Shown here: one piece after another, positions 24,187 to 32,544 of the stretch | How the letters are laid out: the number at the start of each line of letters is the position of its first letter | How positions within the stretch are numbered: position 1 is the first letter of the stretch | From: Laterigemmans sp052161645 | Lineage (GTDB): Bacteria; Planctomycetota; Planctomycetia; Pirellulales; Pirellulaceae | DNA: 64,000 bases | NCBI GenBank assembly: GCA_052161645.1 | Contig: CP197414.1 | Reading direction: 5' to 3' (one strand) | The notes under the pieces: model-generated | What the model was told of the DNA's origin: nothing | Database searches by the model: none | Seen by the model: only the letters and a program-made list of their open reading frames with translations | Position numbers and translations under genes: made by a program

Positions 24187-26413
24187 GATCGATGTTGCGG
24201 CACCTGCGGATCGTGGGCTTCGTCGCTGGTTGATTCCCGCTATTTCCGGCGCGTTGTCTATCTACGTGCTGTTGGAAGTCAATTTTTCTCAGCTCTCGCC
24301 ATTGAAAGGCCTCGCCCTGTTCGCCAGCGCGGGGCTGATTTTATGCTTTCTGCTATTCCCCACCGGCGGTCGCTGGATTGGCCAGACGCTGGCGATGGTA
24401 ATCGACTGGACGTTGATCCTGTTGACCGTCGTGTGCTGCGGCTATTTGCTGTACAACGGGGCCGAGTTGGGCCAGCGGGCGGGAATTTATGAGACCCGCG
24501 ATCTGGTCATCGGCGGCATCGGTTTGTTGTTGGTGATCGAAGCCACTCGCCGCTCGATCGGCTGGGCGTTACCAATTCTGGCGCTGTTGTTCGTCATCTA
24601 TGCCCATCAAAGCGTGGCCCAGCAGTTGCCCGATTGGCTGTTTCCGCACCGTGGACAAGATGTCGGGGATCTGATTGGCCAAACTTATTTGCGAACTGAA
24701 GGTGTCTTTGGCACGGCGCTGGGCGTCATGTTTAAGTATGTCTTCTTGTTCGTGTTGTTTGGTTCTTTTTTAGAAGCCAGCGGGGCGACCGGCTATATCA
24801 TCGCCTTGGCGACACGTCTGTTTGGCAAGAAAGCTGGGGGACCGGCCAAAGTCTCCGTGTTGGCCAGCGGGTTAATGGGTTCACTGTCGGGTAGTGCCGT
24901 TGCCAATGCGGCAACGACTGGCACCTTTACGATTCCATTGATGCGGAGCATCGGCTTCCGGCCGCATATTGCCGCGGGGATCGAGGCGGCCGCATCTTCC
25001 GGCGGCGCGCTGGTGCCGCCCGTGATGGGCGCGGGTGCTTACATGATGTTGGAGATCATTAATCGCACACCCCCGGTGACTTATTTAGAGATTGTCCAGG
25101 CGGCTTTGATTCCGGCGATCCTATATTACCTTTCGATTTTTTTGCTGGTGCATTTTTACGCCAAGCGAATTGATGCGCGGCCCGCTGAGGCGGCTGCGGA
25201 GAGTGGCGGAGAGTCGCCTGATACGGATGAGATTTTGGCCGCGATGTCACCCCAGTCGCAAGCTGGCGGGACAGGTAGAGACGGTGCTGTGGAGGGGGCA
25301 AGCTCGTACACAAGTGAAGTGGAAGCCGACGCCGCGCCGGCTAAGGTGATCAGTTTGGAAGGGATCACTTTCTTTGGCGCGCTGGGCAGTTTGATGATGT
25401 TTCTGCTGGCGGGTAATTCGCCTTTCCGCTCGGTGACATATTCCCTGGCGTTGGTGATGGTGATGATCATCATCAATCCGCGGACGGCAGCCAGTTTCAT
25501 GCAGCGGGTCGCGGCGTTGTTAGTGTGGGCGATCAGTTCGCTGCTGGCTTGGCAATTGATCGCAGTCGCAGCGACTTGGCCTGATGCCTTGATTTGGGGT
25601 ATGGCGGCGACGCTGTTAGCGGGCCTGCTGGTGCCAGCTTGGCGCGGGATGATCGTCAATGGTTTTTGCACCTCGGGGCGAGGTGGCGTTCCGTTGATCG
25701 TGGCGGCCGCCTGCGTGGGCATCATCATCGGGTTGGTTTCGCGGACCGGGATTGGCACGGGGGTGCCGCAAGCCATTATTCCGTTGGCCGGCAACAGCCT
25801 CTTTTTGGCTTTGCTAGCGATCATGGGCTGTTCGATCATTTTGGGTATGGGATTGCCCTCGGCCGTCTCGTATCTGCTGTTGGCGACCGTCATTGGACCG
25901 GTCTTTGCCGATCCGGCTTTGGGTGTGCCGATCTTGGCGGCCCACCTGTTCATTTTCTATTTTGGCATGATGGCGATGGTCACGCCGCCCGTAGCCTTGG
26001 CCGCTTATGCGACCGCCTCGATAGCCGGTTCGGGTGTGATGCAAACCGGCTTGGCCGCTTTTCGTTTTTCCTTGGTCGGTTTTACCTTGCCCTACATGTT
26101 TGTCTATCGTCCGGAGCTGTGTTTGATGTCTGCCGACGGCAGCAGCCCGGCGATCCTCAGCGTGGTGTTAGCCGTGGTGGCCGCCGTGATTGGGATTCTC
26201 TCCTTGGCCGCCGGGATGGCAGGTTACCTGCTCAGCCCCCTATCGTGGCCTTGGCGGATCGTGTTATTTGCCGCCGCCGCCTGTTCGCTCTATCCCGATC
26301 AAGCCACGCTCGGCCCCACGCAATTTTCGCTGATCGACATCGCCGGTGCGGGGTTGCTGGGGGTAGTCGTTTGCGCCAGTTACTTGAAGAGCAAGCGAAC
26401 TATCGGTGGCTGA
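24179..26413 (+). CDS. TRAP transporter fused permease (4TM-12TM)
   Basis: A 744-residue membrane protein in which the small and large TRAP permease subunits are fused, the usual form paired with TAXI receptors. Signature stretches are FLEASGATGYIIALATRLFG, GLMGSLSGSAVANAATTGTF, AAASSGGALVPPVMGAGAY and, late, ILGMGLPSAVSYLLLATVIG. A hydrophilic segment of about 55 residues (around 330-385, rich in Glu/Ala/Ser) separates two membrane halves and is longer than I would expect. The system is a sodium- or proton-driven importer. The ATG follows a GTG by three bases and overlaps the receptor gene. Confidence 0.93.
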   Translation: MSEIDVAAPADRGLRRWLIPAISGALSIYVLLEVNFSQLSPLKGLALFASAGLILCFLLFPTGGRWIGQTLAMVIDWTLILLTVVCCGYLLYNGAELGQRAGIYETRDLVIGGIGLLLVIEATRRSIGWALPILALLFVIYAHQSVAQQLPDWLFPHRGQDVGDLIGQTYLRTEGVFGTALGVMFKYVFLFVLFGSFLEASGATGYIIALATRLFGKKAGGPAKVSVLASGLMGSLSGSAVANAATTGTFTIPLMRSIGFRPHIAAGIEAAASSGGALVPPVMGAGAYMMLEIINRTPPVTYLEIVQAALIPAILYYLSIFLLVHFYAKRIDARPAEAAAESGGESPDTDEILAAMSPQSQAGGTGRDGAVEGASSYTSEVEADAAPAKVISLEGITFFGALGSLMMFLLAGNSPFRSVTYSLALVMVMIIINPRTAASFMQRVAALLVWAISSLLAWQLIAVAATWPDALIWGMAATLLAGLLVPAWRGMIVNGFCTSGRGGVPLIVAAACVGIIIGLVSRTGIGTGVPQAIIPLAGNSLFLALLAIMGCSIILGMGLPSAVSYLLLATVIGPVFADPALGVPILAAHLFIFYFGMMAMVTPPVALAAYATASIAGSGVMQTGLAAFRFSLVGFTLPYMFVYRPELCLMSADGSSPAILSVVLAVVAAVIGILSLAAGMAGYLLSPLSWPWRIVLFAAAACSLYPDQATLGPTQFSLIDIAGAGLLGVVVCASYLKSKRTIGG

Positions 26414-26589
26414 TATGCGGCGTCGCGATCGTCGCCAGTTATTGCAGTGTGCCTTTCGAGCAACGCTTGCTGTGAAAGCTATTTCGGCTCTGTGTTGATT
26501 ATTGCAGCCGGTTGGGTGTTGATGGACAATGGGGCGGGATCTCAATATCCCTAACCTGCCCCATCCTTCCTGCCGAAGCCTCGATTGAC

Positions 26590-27870
26590 ATGAAACCGCA
26601 ATATCGTCTTCCTGTTCACATGATTGGCATGACTTGCCTATCCCTTTTGCTCACTCCCTGCGTGTCGGTTGCCCAGGCACCGACGGCGACTGCTTTGTCT
26701 TCGACTGATTGGCCGGGGTGGCGTGGGCAACGGCTCGATGGACATGCCGCTGCCGACCAGTCGCCACCTTTGACATGGAGCAAGGAGGAGGGAGTTTTGT
26801 GGGCCGTACCGGTGCCGGGACGAGGACATGGTTCACCCACAATCGTGGCGGACTCAATCTATCTGCCCACGGCAGACCGCAGTCGGGAGGTCCAGACGGT
26901 GATCTGTTTCGATCGCGAAACGGGCGATCAACGTTGGGAGGCGATCGTGCACCAAGGCGGCATCATGGAGAAGAACGAGAAAGCTTCGCAAGCTTCCTCA
27001 ACGATCGCCTGTGACGGCCAGCAATTGTTTGTCAATTTTCTCAACGATGGTACGGTCTACACCACATCACTCGCTCTCGATGGCACAAAGTTATGGCAGC
27101 GACCGATCAGCAAATATGTGCTCCATCAAGGTTATGGTTCGTCGCCGATTCTGCACCGCAACTTAGTTTTGGTGTCGGCCGATAATAAAGGTGGCGGGGC
27201 GATTGTCGGGTTGAATCGTGCTGATGGCAAAGAGGTTTGGCGTCACTCGCGTCCGATGACTCCGAATTATCCTTCACCAATCGTTGTCAAAGCGGCCGGC
27301 CGTGAGCAATTGATCATAATCGGCTGCGACTTGGTCACCTCGCTCGATCCCGAGACGGGCAAAGTTTTATGGGAGGTTGCAGGGGCCACGACCGAGTGCG
27401 TCACGTCGACCGTTACCGATGGGCAATTGATCTACAGCAGCGGGGGTTACCCGCGGAATCACTTGGCAGCCATCAAAGCCGACGGCAGCGGCAAGGTTGC
27501 TTGGGAGACGGGAGATCGCATCTACGTTCCCTCGATGTTGATCGATAAGGGATATTTGTACGCGGTGCTGGATGCGGGCGTTGCAGCTTGTTGGGAAGCC
27601 GCCACCGGGGCGCCACAATGGAAGGCCAGGCTGGGTGGTAATTTCACAGCGAGCCCTGTGCTGGTGGGGGATCGCATTTACGCCACCAACGAACGCGGCA
27701 CGACGTTTGTCTTTCGCGCCAGCCCCGAGGGTTTTGAAAAACTAGCTGAGAACCCGTTGGGTGATGACGCCTTCGCCACGCCGACCATCGTTGGAGGTCG
27801 CGTCTACGCGAGAATGGGAGTCCGCGAGGGGGATGAGCGCCGCGAGTTTCTGTTCTGCATCGGGCAGTAA
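26590..27870 (+). CDS. PQQ-like beta-propeller secreted protein
   Basis: A 426-residue protein with a Sec signal peptide (hydrophobic core MTCLSLLLTPCVSVAQA). The mature N-terminus DWPGWRGQRLDGHA is the typical entry of planctomycete PQQ-repeat propellers, and repeats of about 40-50 residues carry tryptophan-docking patterns such as CFDRETGDQRWEA, ALDGTKLWQR and GLNRADGKEVWRH. It lacks visible dehydrogenase residues and is more likely a structural or sensory propeller than an active quinoprotein. I chose the ATG at 26590; a GTG-type start at 26512 gives a non-signal extension. It ends six bases from the stop of the convergent gene, so there is no room for a separate terminator. Confidence 0.85.
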   Translation: MKPQYRLPVHMIGMTCLSLLLTPCVSVAQAPTATALSSTDWPGWRGQRLDGHAAADQSPPLTWSKEEGVLWAVPVPGRGHGSPTIVADSIYLPTADRSREVQTVICFDRETGDQRWEAIVHQGGIMEKNEKASQASSTIACDGQQLFVNFLNDGTVYTTSLALDGTKLWQRPISKYVLHQGYGSSPILHRNLVLVSADNKGGGAIVGLNRADGKEVWRHSRPMTPNYPSPIVVKAAGREQLIIIGCDLVTSLDPETGKVLWEVAGATTECVTSTVTDGQLIYSSGGYPRNHLAAIKADGSGKVAWETGDRIYVPSMLIDKGYLYAVLDAGVAACWEAATGAPQWKARLGGNFTASPVLVGDRIYATNERGTTFVFRASPEGFEKLAENPLGDDAFATPTIVGGRVYARMGVREGDERREFLFCIGQ

Positions 27871-27876
27871 TGTCGC

Positions 27877-28818
27877 CTAGCGGCGCAGCGGCGGAGCTTG
27901 TGAAGCGGTGGGAACATAGCCGGTCGGCGGTAACGCGGCGGGGGGTAAGCCAGTGGGTGGGCCTACCGCGAGTGGTCGGCTCAAGTCGATCATTTGCTGG
28001 GAGCCGTCGGTAGGCATCTCAAACAGGCGGGGATCATCGGCCAGTAGTTGGTTCAGCACGTAATCACCAACTTCGACTTGCAGGGCGAATGGTGGGGCGA
28101 TGTTTGATTGCAGTTGGATGCGAATGCTGTGAGGCAGCACCACGCCCAGTTCCTCATAGAGCCTGTGATCACCACTGCGAGAGTTTGCCACCAGTTGTCC
28201 GCGTGGATCGTAGATGGTTTGCTCGCGAATGAATCCAGCTTGACCGTCGATCAACAAGATGCGTCGATAGGTTCCGCTGGCAGTCGGCATGTCGGAACGA
28301 ACTTCCAGCGTACCGTCGCCTCGCTGAATGGGACCTTCGGTGACCAATTGGCGATCGAGGTGCACCAATCCCAAGGCTTCGATCAGCCATTTGGGATTCA
28401 CCGGCAACGGAGCGGTCATCATGTTTTGCTCGTACTCAGCATGATTGGCAAATAACAACATCTGCTGCATGCCTTCTGGGTACCGCAACCAAAATAATTG
28501 GTCGTTGCTGCCAACATCCAAACCGCTGCCCATTAAAAATGGGACGCTGGCCCGCAGTCGCAGGTGGTTGGGGCGCTCCATTGCCAACGATGCTTTTAAG
28601 CGTGGCAGATTGGTATCGAGCACTTCGATCGTGGTCGAAGTGCTTTGCATTTTTTGAATGCTATCGTTGCGATTGACCGCCGCGATCACTTCATCAAGTT
28701 GGGGTGTGGCCGGCAGCACGACGGGCAGCGCGGCGACTTGATCGAGCCGTCGATTTTGGTGGCAGGCCGCACCTCCGGCAACCCACAGCACGCACAACCC
28801 CAGCAGCCAACTGGCCAA
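27877..28818 (-). CDS. Lipoprotein, LolA/DUF4292-like, start uncertain
   Basis: The recognisable protein has a short signal (LASWLLGLCVLWVAGGAAC) with a lipobox-like Cys, then a region with RLKASLAMERPNHLRLRA and VGSNDQLFWLRYPEG. These resemble the LolA/DUF4292 half-barrel fold used by proteins that carry or sense lipoproteins and lipids. The C-terminus is Pro-rich. The frame stays open far upstream (to 29451), but that part overlaps the other gene and is Arg-rich shadow. Between the upstream gene's stop and the signal there is no ATG or GTG. The candidate starts are this TTG (313 residues) and a CTG at 28911 that overlaps the upstream TGA. Role unknown. It is last in the minus-strand block. 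Confidence 0.6.
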   Translation of the reverse strand: MASWLLGLCVLWVAGGAACHQNRRLDQVAALPVVLPATPQLDEVIAAVNRNDSIQKMQSTSTTIEVLDTNLPRLKASLAMERPNHLRLRASVPFLMGSGLDVGSNDQLFWLRYPEGMQQMLLFANHAEYEQNMMTAPLPVNPKWLIEALGLVHLDRQLVTEGPIQRGDGTLEVRSDMPTASGTYRRILLIDGQAGFIREQTIYDPRGQLVANSRSGDHRLYEELGVVLPHSIRIQLQSNIAPPFALQVEVGDYVLNQLLADDPRLFEMPTDGSQQMIDLSRPLAVGPPTGLPPAALPPTGYVPTASQAPPLRR

Positions 28819-28907
28819 GCGTTGGCTCGTCCCCCGCCGCTGGCGAGCGGTTGCCGGGGAGCTAGCAGATTTTTGGCTGGCAGATTTTTGGTTGGCAGCT
28901 AGTTCGC

Positions 28908-29624
28908 TCAGTCGGCTTCGCAGTACAGCAGTTCCGCCAGCTGGTCGCTGATCTTGGCCAACTCTTTGGCGCTGATTGGCTGCGGATCGACGTTCACGAT
29001 CGTCCCGTCGGCTATCACCTCGAGCGCTATTGTCTGTTGGCCTGGCGTCAGATCGTGAGCCGAGGATTGCTCGTTGGCGTCGGCCAGGGACGAGTCGCCC
29101 TGGGAAGCAAGCTCTGGTTGTGAATCGAGTTGTCGTAATGCGCGACGCCTGAGTAGCGTAAGCGCCAGCAGATAGCGAACTTGTGGATCGAGCTGCAGCG
29201 TTTCGTCGTGTTCGTCGGCAAGGTAGTCGCTGGCCGACTCGCCAGTTGCTGATTCGCCTTCCGGTATTTCTTCCCCCGGCAGTTCTTCCTCGGGTAAGTC
29301 TTCCAGTTCGGCCAAGTGAATTTGTGATGCTGGGAGTTGCGGGCAGGCTGAAGGAGGTGGCTCGGATTGTTTCAGCAGGTCGACCAACAGCGCATCGGGA
29401 GCCAGTTTCAATTTTCGCTGGCCCGCTTCCGGCATCCTGCTTTTCCACCATCCCACGGTTCCTTCCGGTGGCCCATTCCAGGCCTGGGCGGATATATCAA
29501 TCCGCACTAAGGAGTCATCTGCTGATTCTGAGACCACCGAGTAGTACCATTCGCCTGGTGCCAGGGGGCGATCGAGCGAATGACAACGGCGTGAACACCG
29601 GCTGACTTTATATTCGCTTTGCAC
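28908..29624 (-). CDS. Planctomycete hypothetical protein with N-terminal CxxxC
   Basis: A 238-residue soluble protein. The N-terminus reads CSRRCHSLDRPLAPGEWYYS, a small cysteine pair followed by Leu-x(3)-Gly-x-(Y/F)-Y-S, then WNGPPEGTVGWWKSRMP. I recognise this opening from planctomycete proteins of unknown function and suspect a zinc-binding or beta module. The middle is acidic (EDLPEEELPGEEIPEGE) and is followed by a helical stretch YLLALTLLRRRALR. It lies 98 bases downstream of the zinc-ribbon gene, and its stop overlaps a possible CTG start of the next gene. It may belong to the sigma-factor/hsp20 transcript. Confidence 0.7.
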   Translation of the reverse strand: MQSEYKVSRCSRRCHSLDRPLAPGEWYYSVVSESADDSLVRIDISAQAWNGPPEGTVGWWKSRMPEAGQRKLKLAPDALLVDLLKQSEPPPSACPQLPASQIHLAELEDLPEEELPGEEIPEGESATGESASDYLADEHDETLQLDPQVRYLLALTLLRRRALRQLDSQPELASQGDSSLADANEQSSAHDLTPGQQTIALEVIADGTIVNVDPQPISAKELAKISDQLAELLYCEAD

Positions 29625-29722
29625 GCCCGCACCATCGCTCCTGAGTGATCCGCAAAAGTTGAAAAAAGTCTGTTACCAAATCGAGCTCACCCAGCACAAC
29701 CCCGCCGGCACTAAAAGCCCAC

Positions 29723-29950
29723 TCAGCTGACTTCGAAGAACCTTGCCGAACCGCCACCGGGGCCGATGTGGATCTTGATTGGTTTGGCGCAGCGGGGGCA
29801 ATGGCCTTCGTAGGCGGTCGCTTGACGGTTGCGATAGATCCGTGCGTAGACACCGCAGCAGGCAAAGCGGGCGCCCAGAAACGGACGACTCTTTCTGGGC
29901 TCTTCGGGAGGTTCCCCGCCATTGGTGAGGTTGAGGCGATTACCGGCCAC
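29723..29950 (-). CDS. Small zinc-ribbon protein
   Basis: A 75-residue protein. After a short disordered start it reads FLGARFACCGVYARIYRNRQ, then GHCPRCAKPIKIHIGPGG and ends SARFFEVS. The CC and CPRC pairs can form a zinc ribbon. This small protein family is common in planctomycetes, often near sigma factors, and its function is unknown. A longer overlapping frame on the same strand (133 residues) lacks any sensible pattern, and I reject it. It sits 98 bases downstream of the sigma-factor gene. Confidence 0.75.
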   Translation of the reverse strand: MAGNRLNLTNGGEPPEEPRKSRPFLGARFACCGVYARIYRNRQATAYEGHCPRCAKPIKIHIGPGGGSARFFEVS

Positions 29951-30026
29951 TTGTCGCGATCTCCTTGAGCAACTTCAGGACCCCCAGGGCTTTGCTGCTC
30001 AGTTAGCAAATCGTAGCCATCTGAAC

Positions 30027-30051
30027 AAGACGGGCCAGGAGCCCCGTCTTA
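30027..30051 (-). repeat. GACGGG hairpin overlapping the sigma-factor stop
   Basis: The inverted repeat AAGACGGG / CCCGTCTT has 8-bp arms and an eight-base loop. On the coding strand the TAA stop of the sigma factor begins the left arm. It is followed by TTC rather than a T tract, so it is not a classical intrinsic terminator. Confidence 0.85.
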
Positions 30052-30645
30052 CGGAAGGCGGTTGGTATCGCGGGCCGGCTGCGGAGAGTTTTCCGCTTCT
30101 TCGAGTTCTTCCAGCACGGTCTTCAGTTGGCTGCGAGCACGACTGAGCCGACTCCGCACGGTGCCGATCGAGATGTTGAGGATCTCGGCGATTTGTTCGT
30201 AGGCGTGATCTTCCATTTCCCGTAGCACCAGGATGGCACGGTGATCGGGGCTGAGTTGCCCGAGCGCTTTTTGCACCATTTGCACCCGTTCCTGTTGCAA
30301 TAAACGTTCGTCGGGACCGGCAATTTGATCGACCGGTTCGTCGCCCACCGCTTCGCGCGCTTGATCGAGCGAAGTGGTCGTTTTGCGGCGTCGCATTCGG
30401 CTCAGCGCGCTGTTGAAAGCGATCCGATACAGCCAGGTAAAGAATTGGCTGTTGTTTTGAAAGGTGTCGAGTTTAAGGAATGCGCGGACGAAAGCATCCT
30501 GGACCACATCTTCAGCTTCGTCGGCAGAGCCCACCACTTGGACCATGGCGGCGTAGAGGCGATCTTGATAGCGAAGCACCAATCCTTCGAACGCAGTCCG
30601 GTCGCCGGTGAGGGCAGCCTCGATCAGCTCCGCATCGTCCGCCAC
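30049..30645 (-). CDS. ECF-type RNA polymerase sigma factor
   Basis: A 198-residue sigma-70 family factor of the extracytoplasmic-function type. Region 2 is seen in the helix LVLRYQDRLYAAMVQVVG with DEAEDVVQDAFVRAFLKL and FFTWLYRIAFNSALSRMRRR. Region 4 is LSPDHRAILVLREMEDHAYE with IAEILNISIGTVRSRLSRAR, the -35-recognising helix-turn-helix. Between them lies a longer linker (about 35 residues) than in the shortest ECF factors. No anti-sigma factor is adjacent. It lies 139 bases downstream of hsp20 in a block with mcsAB, so it may control or respond to protein stress (inference). Confidence 0.93.
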   Translation of the reverse strand: MADDAELIEAALTGDRTAFEGLVLRYQDRLYAAMVQVVGSADEAEDVVQDAFVRAFLKLDTFQNNSQFFTWLYRIAFNSALSRMRRRKTTTSLDQAREAVGDEPVDQIAGPDERLLQQERVQMVQKALGQLSPDHRAILVLREMEDHAYEQIAEILNISIGTVRSRLSRARSQLKTVLEELEEAENSPQPARDTNRLP

Positions 30646-30784
30646 TAGAAATCGCCATCCCAGAAACAGTGATCAATTTAGAAAAGGAGTCTCCGGTGAG
30701 CCCATCAGGGGCCGCCGGAGTTCCTATTCTAAACTGGATCTCGCCTCTCCGTAGATGGGATTTCACAATTTCTGCGAGCAATCA

Positions 30785-31297
30785 CTACTTTTTGCTCTTC
30801 GCCGGCTCGCCATCACCGGATGTTACGGTTTCGACGTCTTGGCGTTTTTGGCCACCGGGGGAGTTAATTTGGATTCGCCGTGGCTGGTGGGCTTTCGCTT
30901 TGGGGAGGGAGATGTGCAGCACGCCCTCTTCGTAGGAAGCTTCGATCTTGTCGGAATCAACAAAAGCGGGCAGGATCACGGTGCGAGAAAAGGCCCCCGT
31001 GGAACGCTCGATGCGATGGAACTGCTTGCCCTTCTCTTCATGCTTCGACTCCCGCGAGCCGGCGATTGTGAGGCGATCCTCAATCATTTCGACGCGGATG
31101 TCTTCGGGCTTCACACCAGGTAAGTCAACCGTCACCTCATAAGACTGCTCCCGTTCGGCAATGTCCAAACTTGGTGCAAAAACGGCATCGGAACCTTCTG
31201 GAACGTCGCGCAGGAATCGATCCATGACTTGCTCGAGGTCTGCCATGCCGCCCAAGGTTCGCAAAAAACGGGGGTTGCCTAGTAGCATTCGATTCAT
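30785..31297 (-). CDS. Hsp20 / alpha-crystallin small heat-shock protein
   Basis: A 170-residue ATP-independent holdase. The alpha-crystallin domain runs from about FAPSLDIAEREQSYEVTVDL through VKPEDIRVEMIEDRLTIAG to the C-terminal strand EGVLHISLPKA; a basic, Gln-rich tail follows. The ATG at 31297 has GGAGAG about eight bases upstream and matches the family start (MNRMLLGNP), so I discard the longer frame. Two palindromes (31334-31347 and 31364-31382) lie in the 150-base gap behind mcsB and may regulate it. The context with mcsAB points to heat or oxidative stress response. Confidence 0.95.
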   Translation of the reverse strand: MNRMLLGNPRFLRTLGGMADLEQVMDRFLRDVPEGSDAVFAPSLDIAEREQSYEVTVDLPGVKPEDIRVEMIEDRLTIAGSRESKHEEKGKQFHRIERSTGAFSRTVILPAFVDSDKIEASYEEGVLHISLPKAKAHQPRRIQINSPGGQKRQDVETVTSGDGEPAKSKK

Positions 31298-31333
31298 CAG
31301 TTTGCTCTCCACAGTGAACAGGAAACGAAAACA

Positions 31334-31347
31334 GTGCGGCGCCGCAC
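31334..31347 (-). promoter_or_regulatory. Perfect 14-bp palindrome in hsp20 leader
   Basis: GTGCGGCGCCGCAC is a perfect palindrome about 37 bases upstream of the hsp20 start. On the hsp20 strand it is followed by a T-rich stretch (TGTTTTCGTTT). It could be an operator, a leader hairpin or a weak terminator for mcsB; the sequence does not decide. Confidence 0.5.
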
Positions 31348-31363
31348 AATGCTGGTGATTTTG

Positions 31364-31382
31364 ATTTGCCAAAATGGCAAAT
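31364..31382 (-). promoter_or_regulatory. Operator-like inverted repeat upstream of hsp20
   Basis: ATTTGCCA and TGGCAAAT arms (8 bp each) are separated by AAA, 67-85 bases upstream of the hsp20 ATG. The symmetry and spacing fit a repressor site. It is not the CIRCE element (TTAGCACTC-N9-GAGTGCTAA). Confidence 0.5.
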
Positions 31383-31449
31383 TGGCCAGCGAATGGATGC
31401 GGGAAGCAACAACTGTGCCAGTTCTTGTGGTCGGCGAATCGGGCTTTTG

Positions 31450-32529
31450 CTAGTTGAGTTCAGCCGGGCCGTTGCCGAGGTGGCTTTGCAGATAGGAAGC
31501 GCGTTCGATATTGCGGTCTACCGTGCCCAACAGACGGCCTCGTAATTTCTGTAAGTGGGCAGGTTGGGTGTGGATGAACAGCTTGTTAATCGTGGTGACC
31601 GTCAAGTCGGGGATCAGGCCGAGATTGATCCCCATTCGCACTTTGGAGAGATAGTACATGGTCTCTTCGCTACTGATTTTCTTTGCCGTGCAGAGAATTC
31701 CAAAAGCGCGGCTGACGTCATCGTGCAAATCTTGCTCACTCTGTTCGACCAGGAATTGCCGAGCGCGACGTTCGTAATCAATCAAAACCGGGACGACTTC
31801 GCTGACTTGCTCGACCAATTCCAGCTCGCTCCTGCCGAGTGTGATTTGGTTGCTGACTTGATAAAAGTCTCCCATGAACTGCGAGCCCTCGCCGTAGAGT
31901 CCTCGCACCGTGACGCTGATCTTCTGCAAGCTGCGAAAGACCTTGTCGATTTGGCGGGTGATCACCAAGGCTGGAAGATGCAGCATCACGCTGACTCGCA
32001 AGCCAGTGCCGACGTTGGTGGGGCAAGCGGTCAAGTAGCCGTACTTAGGGTGGAAGGCGTAGCTGATTGAGCCTTCCAGTAAATCGTCCAGTCCATCAAT
32101 CTGTTCCCAAGCCGCTTTGAGGCTGAGCCCGCTGTGCATAACCTGGATCCGCAGATGATCCTCCTCGTTGATCATCACGCTGAACTGTTCGTCAGGGTCG
32201 ATCGCCACGGCGCGGGGGCCTTCGGAATCGGCCAGCTCGCGACTGACCAATTGGCGTTCCACCAACAGTTGCCGATCGACTTCGCTGAGCCGGGCCACGT
32301 CGATATAGCGAACCGATTCCCAGCCTTCGATTTTGTCCATTCGCGAGCGGACGGTCCGCTCGATCGCTTGGCGATCTTCCGTGCTGGCTCGCCGCACAAA
32401 CGGGTATTCGGCCAAGTTCCGCGCGAGTCGAATCCGGCTGCTGATGACGATGTCCGACTCGGGACCCGTCCCCCGCAACCATTCGCCACAGCGACCGGCC
32501 AATTCGTTGAGTTCCCCGTTTGCCTGCAC
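31450..32529 (-). CDS. mcsB: Protein-arginine kinase McsB
   Basis: A 359-residue ATP:guanido phosphotransferase that phosphorylates arginine in proteins, marking them for ClpCP degradation in Firmicutes. The nucleotide and catalytic motifs are present: SSRIRLARN (30-38), NEEDHLRIQ (121-129) and the CPTNVGTGLR loop (169-178). The C-terminal helical part has the usual RARQFLVEQSEQDLHDDVSR and SSEETMYYLSKVRMGINLGL. It follows mcsA after 15 bases. No ClpC or CtsR is in the window. The pairing with its activator McsA, plus hsp20 next door, supports a proteostasis role. Confidence 0.95.
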   Translation of the reverse strand: MQANGELNELAGRCGEWLRGTGPESDIVISSRIRLARNLAEYPFVRRASTEDRQAIERTVRSRMDKIEGWESVRYIDVARLSEVDRQLLVERQLVSRELADSEGPRAVAIDPDEQFSVMINEEDHLRIQVMHSGLSLKAAWEQIDGLDDLLEGSISYAFHPKYGYLTACPTNVGTGLRVSVMLHLPALVITRQIDKVFRSLQKISVTVRGLYGEGSQFMGDFYQVSNQITLGRSELELVEQVSEVVPVLIDYERRARQFLVEQSEQDLHDDVSRAFGILCTAKKISSEETMYYLSKVRMGINLGLIPDLTVTTINKLFIHTQPAHLQKLRGRLLGTVDRNIERASYLQSHLGNGPAELN

Positions 32530-32544
32530 TGCAATTTCCTGATT

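Noticed and set aside
28912..29451. N-terminal extension of the 27.9-28.8 kb lipoprotein frame
   Set aside because: It overlaps the well-formed gene at 28908-29624 on the same strand in another frame, and it is Arg/Ser/Thr-rich with no pattern.
29608..30009. 133-residue frame overlapping the zinc-ribbon gene
   Set aside because: It has no recognisable pattern, while the 75-residue frame has paired cysteines and a planctomycete-like sequence.
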